A stretch of DNA of 26,987 nt from an uncultured Oscillospiraceae bacterium (GTDB lineage Bacteria; Bacillota; Clostridia; Oscillospirales; Oscillospiraceae), in NCBI GenBank assembly GCA_905205085.1, contig CAJLCG010000026.1:1-26987 (forward strand), given 5' to 3'. The notes under the pieces were generated by a model. The model made no database searches and was not told the DNA's origin. It saw only the letters and a list, made by a program, of their open reading frames with translations. This document shows, in pieces, positions 23,505 to 26,987 of this stretch; within the stretch, counting starts at the first letter, position 1; the number at the start of each line of letters is the position of its first letter. A program made the translations under genes and the position numbers.

Positions 23505-24773
23505 TCAATACAGCAGCAGCTGCCCGTCGTACAGCCCCGTGGCCTCGACGATGACCTCGTCTCCCGCCCGCAGGGCCTTTTTATCATCCCGCACCGACTG
23601 GACCACATAGAAGTCGTCTCCCTCGGTGAGGATGGTCACCGGCTTAAATTCCGCCCGGCCGGCGGTGACCACGTACACTCCCAGGGTGTCGGTCTCCACC
23701 GTCTCGCCGGTCTCCTCATCCTCCGAGGTGGTGGTGACCATACGCAGGGCATTCTTGGGCACCCGCAGTCCGGTGCGGCTGTTGAAGATCAGCTCTGCCG
23801 TCTCCCGGCGCAGCAGGGTGGTCTGCTCCAGATAGCGGTCGCTGGACAGGATGACCACCGCCTGGCCCTGCTCGTCCTGGTTCACTTTCTCCACCGTCAT
23901 GGAGACCTCCTTGGTAAAGTCTCCGGCGAAGCGGAGGGTGAGGCTGCCGGCCTGTTCCAGCCGTTCCCCCTCCTCCTGGGTGACCACGGCGGCAAAGTAC
24001 CACCGGTTGGAGGAAATCAGCTTGCCCACGGCGGTACTGTCCCCAGTGGGGGTCTGATTCATCAGGTCCGTCAGGGCCTGGGGGGTGAGGTTCATGGCGC
24101 TCTCCAGGTTAATGAGTCCCTCATAGCCGTCCACCAGGGTGGAGAAGGTGCCCGAGACCGGGGCCGTGACCTGGGTGATGGCGGAGTAACTCTGATTAAT
24201 CAGGGTCTGGTACTGGGTCTGCAGCTCCTGGAGCCGGGTGGCCAGGGAGTCGGTGCTCAGCTCATCGCTGTAGGTGTACTCCCGGCGCAGCACCTTGCCC
24301 TTCACTTCCAGCACCTGGTCCTCCAGGTCGCTGAAGTCCTGCTGGGTGCTGGCCACCCGCAGGGACACCATGGCGTTTAAAATGTCGTCGTTGAGCTTAG
24401 CCGCGGAACTGACATCCTCCCCCTGGCCAAGGGCATATTGCAGCTGGGTGATCTCCAGACGCAGGGCCTCCTGCTGCTCCTGGCTCTGGCGGGCCTGATC
24501 GTCCCGGTAGATGAGGGCCACCGTCTGGTTGATTCCCACCTGCTCGCCCTCGCCCCGGGTCACATCCACAATACCCTGCCCGCCGGAGAGCACCTGCTCC
24601 TCCCGGATGATCAGCCCATCCGTCTGGATGCTGTCGTTGAGGGTGTAGCTGTATACATAGGTGGAGACAAAGGGGTCCTGGAAGGTCTTCCACACACTGA
24701 AAATGGCATACAGGACCAGCGCCCCGGCAAACAGGGCAATGACAAAGGTGATAAGGGGTCTTCCTTGTTTCAT
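23505..24773 (-). CDS. HlyD/membrane-fusion-like envelope protein in the division operon
   Basis: The 422-residue protein has one N-terminal transmembrane segment (about 7-29). The extracytoplasmic part has a biotinyl-lipoyl-like half (DGLIIREEQVLSGGQGIVDV), a coiled-coil hairpin (about 90-215, rich in E, Q and L), a second lipoyl half (ITQVTAPVSGTF), and a beta-barrel-like region to the end. That is the layout of HlyD-type adaptor proteins. No ABC transporter, permease or outer-membrane partner is encoded nearby, and a single-membrane bacterium has no obvious need for one. Its place between hfq and yggS-sepF-divIVA suggests a role in envelope or septum biology. This is inference from context; an efflux function with a distant partner remains possible. 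The ATG at 24773 is preceded by an AGAG-type ribosome site. Confidence 0.82.
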   Translation of the reverse strand: MKQGRPLITFVIALFAGALVLYAIFSVWKTFQDPFVSTYVYSYTLNDSIQTDGLIIREEQVLSGGQGIVDVTRGEGEQVGINQTVALIYRDDQARQSQEQQEALRLEITQLQYALGQGEDVSSAAKLNDDILNAMVSLRVASTQQDFSDLEDQVLEVKGKVLRREYTYSDELSTDSLATRLQELQTQYQTLINQSYSAITQVTAPVSGTFSTLVDGYEGLINLESAMNLTPQALTDLMNQTPTGDSTAVGKLISSNRWYFAAVVTQEEGERLEQAGSLTLRFAGDFTKEVSMTVEKVNQDEQGQAVVILSSDRYLEQTTLLRRETAELIFNSRTGLRVPKNALRMVTTTSEDEETGETVETDTLGVYVVTAGRAEFKPVTILTEGDDFYVVQSVRDDKKALRAGDEVIVEATGLYDGQLLLY

Positions 24774-24826
24774 AGCGTTCTCTCTTTCTGCCCGCTGGCA
24801 GGGGGCTGGATGGGTCCGGGAGACAG

Positions 24827-25057
24827 TCAGCTCTCCGGAGCTGTCAGGGGAATGGGCCGCTCGGGTACAATGGTGGAAATGGCGTGCTTGTAAATGACCA
24901 TCTGTTTGCCGTCGCTGCTCAGTACCACGGTGAAGGCGTCAAAGCCGGTGACATAGCCCCGCATCTGATAGCCGTTCATCAAAAAAACGGTAACATTCCG
25001 GCGCTCCCGGCGGACCTGGGTGAGAAAGATCTCCTGAAGATTATTTGTTTTCTGCAT
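24827..25057 (-). CDS. hfq: RNA chaperone Hfq
   Basis: Hfq forms a hexameric ring that helps small RNAs pair with mRNAs and can affect RNA decay. The 76-residue product has the Sm1 motif region ([37 protein letters not shown], residues 5-42) and the Sm2 motif [10 protein letters not shown] (about 57-66); the tail is short, as usual in Firmicutes. The ATG at 25057 has AGGAG eight bases upstream, and the longer open frame lacks a ribosome site. It directly follows miaA (46 bases), the classical arrangement in many bacteria. Confidence 0.96.
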   Translation of the reverse strand: MQKTNNLQEIFLTQVRRERRNVTVFLMNGYQMRGYVTGFDAFTVVLSSDGKQMVIYKHAISTIVPERPIPLTAPES

Positions 25058-25103
25058 ATGTAGCACTCCTTTTTCTATGGCCGGAGTCCCGGCCTGAGTG
25101 CCC

Positions 25104-26048
25104 CTATGATATACCAAATTCTTCCATATATTCTGTCGAAGCCCGCCGCCCCCGCTCAAATTCCGGGGGATCGTCCCAGCGCACCCAGCGGGTGCTGGGA
25201 TTGCGGCCAAACCAGGTGAGCTGCCGCTTGGCGTACTGGCGGGAGCGCAGCTTTACCACCTCGGCGGCCTCCTGCCAGGTCATCTCCCCGGACAGGGCCT
25301 GGGTAAATTCCTTGTAGCCGATGGCCTGCATGGCGGTGCACTTGGGGGAGATGCCGCTGGTAAGCAGCCTGCGCACCTCCTCCTCCAGCCCGGCGGCCAC
25401 CATCTCGTCCACCCGCTGGTCGATGCGCTTCCACATGGCCTGCCGGTCCTGGAAGGCCAGCCCGATGGTTAGCGCGTCATACCGGGGCGGGATAGCTTGG
25501 GTCTCCCGGTTGTGCTGGGTGATGGTCTTGCCGGTGGAGCGGTAGACCTCCAGGGCGCGGATGATCCGCTTGTGGTCGTTGGGGTGCAGCCGCGCCGCCG
25601 CTTCCGGGTCCACCTGACGAAGGGCCTCCAGCATGGCCGGACCGCCTTGTTCCGCCAGCTCCCGCTCCAGCTCCCCACGCAGGGCGCTGTCGGGGGAGAA
25701 GGGGGCGAAGGTGCGCCCGGACAGGAGGGAGTCGATGTACAATCCCGTCCCCCCGGCCACGATGGGCAGTTTGCCCCGCGCCAGCACGTCGTCCACACAC
25801 CGGGCGGCCATCTCCACGTACCGGGCCACGGAGAAGTCCTCCTCTGGGTCGGCCACGTCGATCATGTGGTGGGGGATGCCCCCCATCTCCTCTTTGGTGG
25901 GCTTGGCGGTGCCGATGTCCATGGTGCGGTAGATCTGCATGGAGTCGGCGGAGATCACCTCGCCGTTGTGGCGCTGGGCCAGCTCCACCGCCATGCGGGT
26001 CTTGCCCGAGGCCGTGGGGCCGACAATCACTAAAATTTTAGGGGCCAT
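25104..26048 (-). CDS. miaA: tRNA dimethylallyltransferase
   Basis: MiaA adds a dimethylallyl group to A37 of tRNAs reading UNN codons, the first step of ms2i6A formation. The 314-residue product has the P-loop GPTASGKT (10-17), [48 protein letters not shown], and the C-terminal [13 protein letters not shown], all family signatures. Length is normal. The ATG at 26048 follows GAGGTG-like bases at about eight bases. It appears to lead the six-gene operon. Repeat copy 6 lies just upstream, so its promoter either sits within the repeat or is absent and reading comes from further up. Confidence 0.96.
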   Translation of the reverse strand: MAPKILVIVGPTASGKTRMAVELAQRHNGEVISADSMQIYRTMDIGTAKPTKEEMGGIPHHMIDVADPEEDFSVARYVEMAARCVDDVLARGKLPIVAGGTGLYIDSLLSGRTFAPFSPDSALRGELERELAEQGGPAMLEALRQVDPEAAARLHPNDHKRIIRALEVYRSTGKTITQHNRETQAIPPRYDALTIGLAFQDRQAMWKRIDQRVDEMVAAGLEEEVRRLLTSGISPKCTAMQAIGYKEFTQALSGEMTWQEAAEVVKLRSRQYAKRQLTWFGRNPSTRWVRWDDPPEFERGRRASTEYMEEFGIS

Positions 26049-26078
26049 GGGGGTTCACCTCTTTTTCCCTCTTTCTAT

Positions 26079-26195
26079 GCTTTCTTGAAAGAAAGCTTGG
26101 CCCTACTTTTTTCGAGAAAAAAGTAGCAAAAAAGCTTTCTGCGAAACTGCGTTTCGCCTCTGGGGTTCCGCCCTGCGGGGCGGATTCCTTTCTTG
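26079..26195 (+). repeat. Structured intergenic repeat, copy 6 (internally deleted)
   Basis: Read on the plus strand, the copy has H1 GCTTTCTT/AAGAAAGC (26079-26096), H2 CTACTTTTTT/AAAAAAGTAG with a CGAG loop (26103-26126), H3 GCGAAAC/GTTTCGC (26141-26157), then jumps straight to H5 CCGCCCTGCGGGGCGG near 26168. H4 is missing. It is the only copy whose H1 end faces a gene start (miaA, 31 bases away) instead of a stop codon. The gap up to the next gene's stop has no other feature. Confidence 0.85.
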
Positions 26196-26235
26196 CGGGG
26201 AAGTTTACCTCTATTATACTCCCCCGGTCAATGGT

Positions 26236-26925
26236 CTATTTTGGGGCCTCATAGGTCTGGGGCATGGGCCAGGCGGTTACCGCGTCCCGGGCGGCCTCCA
26301 GCAGCTCCACCAGGGCGTCCAGCCGTTCAAACAGGCCGCTCTCCTCATAGGATTTCCGCCGCTTTTCATCCTCCGCCAGGAAATCATAATCGTCTGTGTC
26401 CAGGATCTCTGTCATGCTCACTTGGGCACAGACCATGTGCTGGCTGCTGCCGGGAACCAGGGGCTCCACCCGCACCGAGGCCTTCTCGCACTTCTTTAAC
26501 GCCTCCCGCAGCTCATGACTCTGGAGCACCCACCGGGTAAACTGGGGATTGTCCGATTTCAGCCCCCGCTGAGCCGCCAGCTCCGGGGCTCCGAAATCCG
26601 GGGTGAGTTCCCCCTTGCCGCCCAGCATTTTATAGCCCTGCTCCAGCCCATCCAGCACGGTATTGAGCCCCCGGCGCACCGCACCGCCGCCGGTGATCTT
26701 CAGGGTATAGGGGGCTTGGAGTTCCACCTGGCAGGTGACTGCTACTTTCCAGCTCACCCCATAGCGGCCATAGTTGTCTAGCCAGGGCGAAATGTGGATT
26801 GGACCCTTGTCCCGGGGAAGCACCAGGGCGGCATGGGCCGAGCTCTCCCAACCCTCCTGGGGCAGCCCGAAGTAGTCCCCGCCCCGGGAGAGGTGGTAAT
26901 AATATAGTGCGGCGTTCCAGCTCAT
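26236..26925 (-). CDS. Protein of unknown function
   Basis: I do not recognise this 229-residue protein. It has no signal peptide, membrane span, P-loop or cysteine cluster. It is a soluble alpha/beta-type sequence with a tryptophan- and tyrosine-rich N-terminus (MSWNAALYYYHLSRGGDYFG), a GGGAVRRGLNTVLDG segment near residue 80, and a helical, charged C-terminal third. The ATG at 26925 has AAAGGAG seven bases upstream, which supports real translation. It lies upstream of miaA on the same strand with repeat copy 6 between them, and no terminator of its own is visible. It could share the miaA transcript, though the repeat may interrupt it. Confidence 0.65.
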   Translation of the reverse strand: MSWNAALYYYHLSRGGDYFGLPQEGWESSAHAALVLPRDKGPIHISPWLDNYGRYGVSWKVAVTCQVELQAPYTLKITGGGAVRRGLNTVLDGLEQGYKMLGGKGELTPDFGAPELAAQRGLKSDNPQFTRWVLQSHELREALKKCEKASVRVEPLVPGSSQHMVCAQVSMTEILDTDDYDFLAEDEKRRKSYEESGLFERLDALVELLEAARDAVTAWPMPQTYEAPK

Positions 26926-26962
26926 AATGGGGCTCCTTTCTTTATATTGGTAGAGGGGGAGT

Positions 26963-26987
26963 GTTCCGCCCTGCGGGGCGGGTTCCT
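26963..26987 (+). repeat. Start of a further structured repeat at the window edge
   Basis: GTTCCGCCCTGCGGGGCGG followed by GTTCC matches the H5 hairpin of copies 4 and 6 in plus orientation. The window ends here, so the rest cannot be assessed. It indicates that another family member lies just beyond. Confidence 0.6.

Overview
The window looks like chromosome from a GC-rich, single-membrane Firmicute, most likely a gut Clostridium of the Oscillospiraceae type (Flavonifractor/Oscillibacter-like). This is inferred from gene content, not from a database match. The evidence is two HrcA/CIRCE operators, SepF plus DivIVA, adjacent miaA-hfq, lspA-rluD, FtsH, an ECF-type QueT transporter, a rubrerythrin, and a radical-SAM activase of the anaerobic ribonucleotide reductase type. 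All protein genes look intact. No rRNA, tRNA, CRISPR array or transposase gene was seen.

Layout. 118-1017 (+) is a thioredoxin reductase. 1471-4692 (-) is a heat-shock block of hsp20 then clpB, each behind a CIRCE operator. A divergent 2-hydroxyacid dehydrogenase (4945-5934, +) shares the second CIRCE region. 6810-9076 (-) is glf plus a family 2 glycosyltransferase, pointing to galactofuranose glycan synthesis. 9211-9792 (-) is a rubrerythrin. 9994-12492 (+) holds nicotinate phosphoribosyltransferase and a ROK protein. 12549-14279 (-) is an unrecognised membrane protein. 14477-14905 (+) is a CBS-pair protein, 15531-17348 (+) is FtsH and 17531-18079 (-) is QueT. 18485-19105 (+) is a cytidylate-kinase-like protein, convergent with an NrdG-like activase (19161-19853, -). 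20027-21411 (+) is the overlapping lspA-rluD pair. 21457-26048 (-) is one apparent operon, miaA-hfq-hlyD-like-yggS-sepF-divIVA, joining tRNA modification, RNA chaperone and division functions. An unrecognised gene (26236-26925, -) closes the window.

The most unusual content is non-coding. A family of long, modular, highly structured repeats fills most large intergenic gaps: 1034-1480, 6002-6809, 11439-11549, 14908-15387, 17396-17533, 26079-26195, and the start of another at about 26963. Copies share an ordered series of hairpins. Their stems differ in sequence between copies but stay paired, so several base pairs show compensatory changes, while the tetraloops (GCGA/ACGA, CGAG) are conserved. 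In five of six copies one defined end sits on or next to the stop codon of a gene and points away from it. Those genes lack ordinary hairpin-plus-U-run terminators, whereas most other gene ends have one. This could be a 3'-UTR/terminator-like structured RNA family or a miniature mobile element that prefers gene ends. I do not recognise it as a described family. A second, unrelated structured stretch lies upstream of queT (18121-18360).
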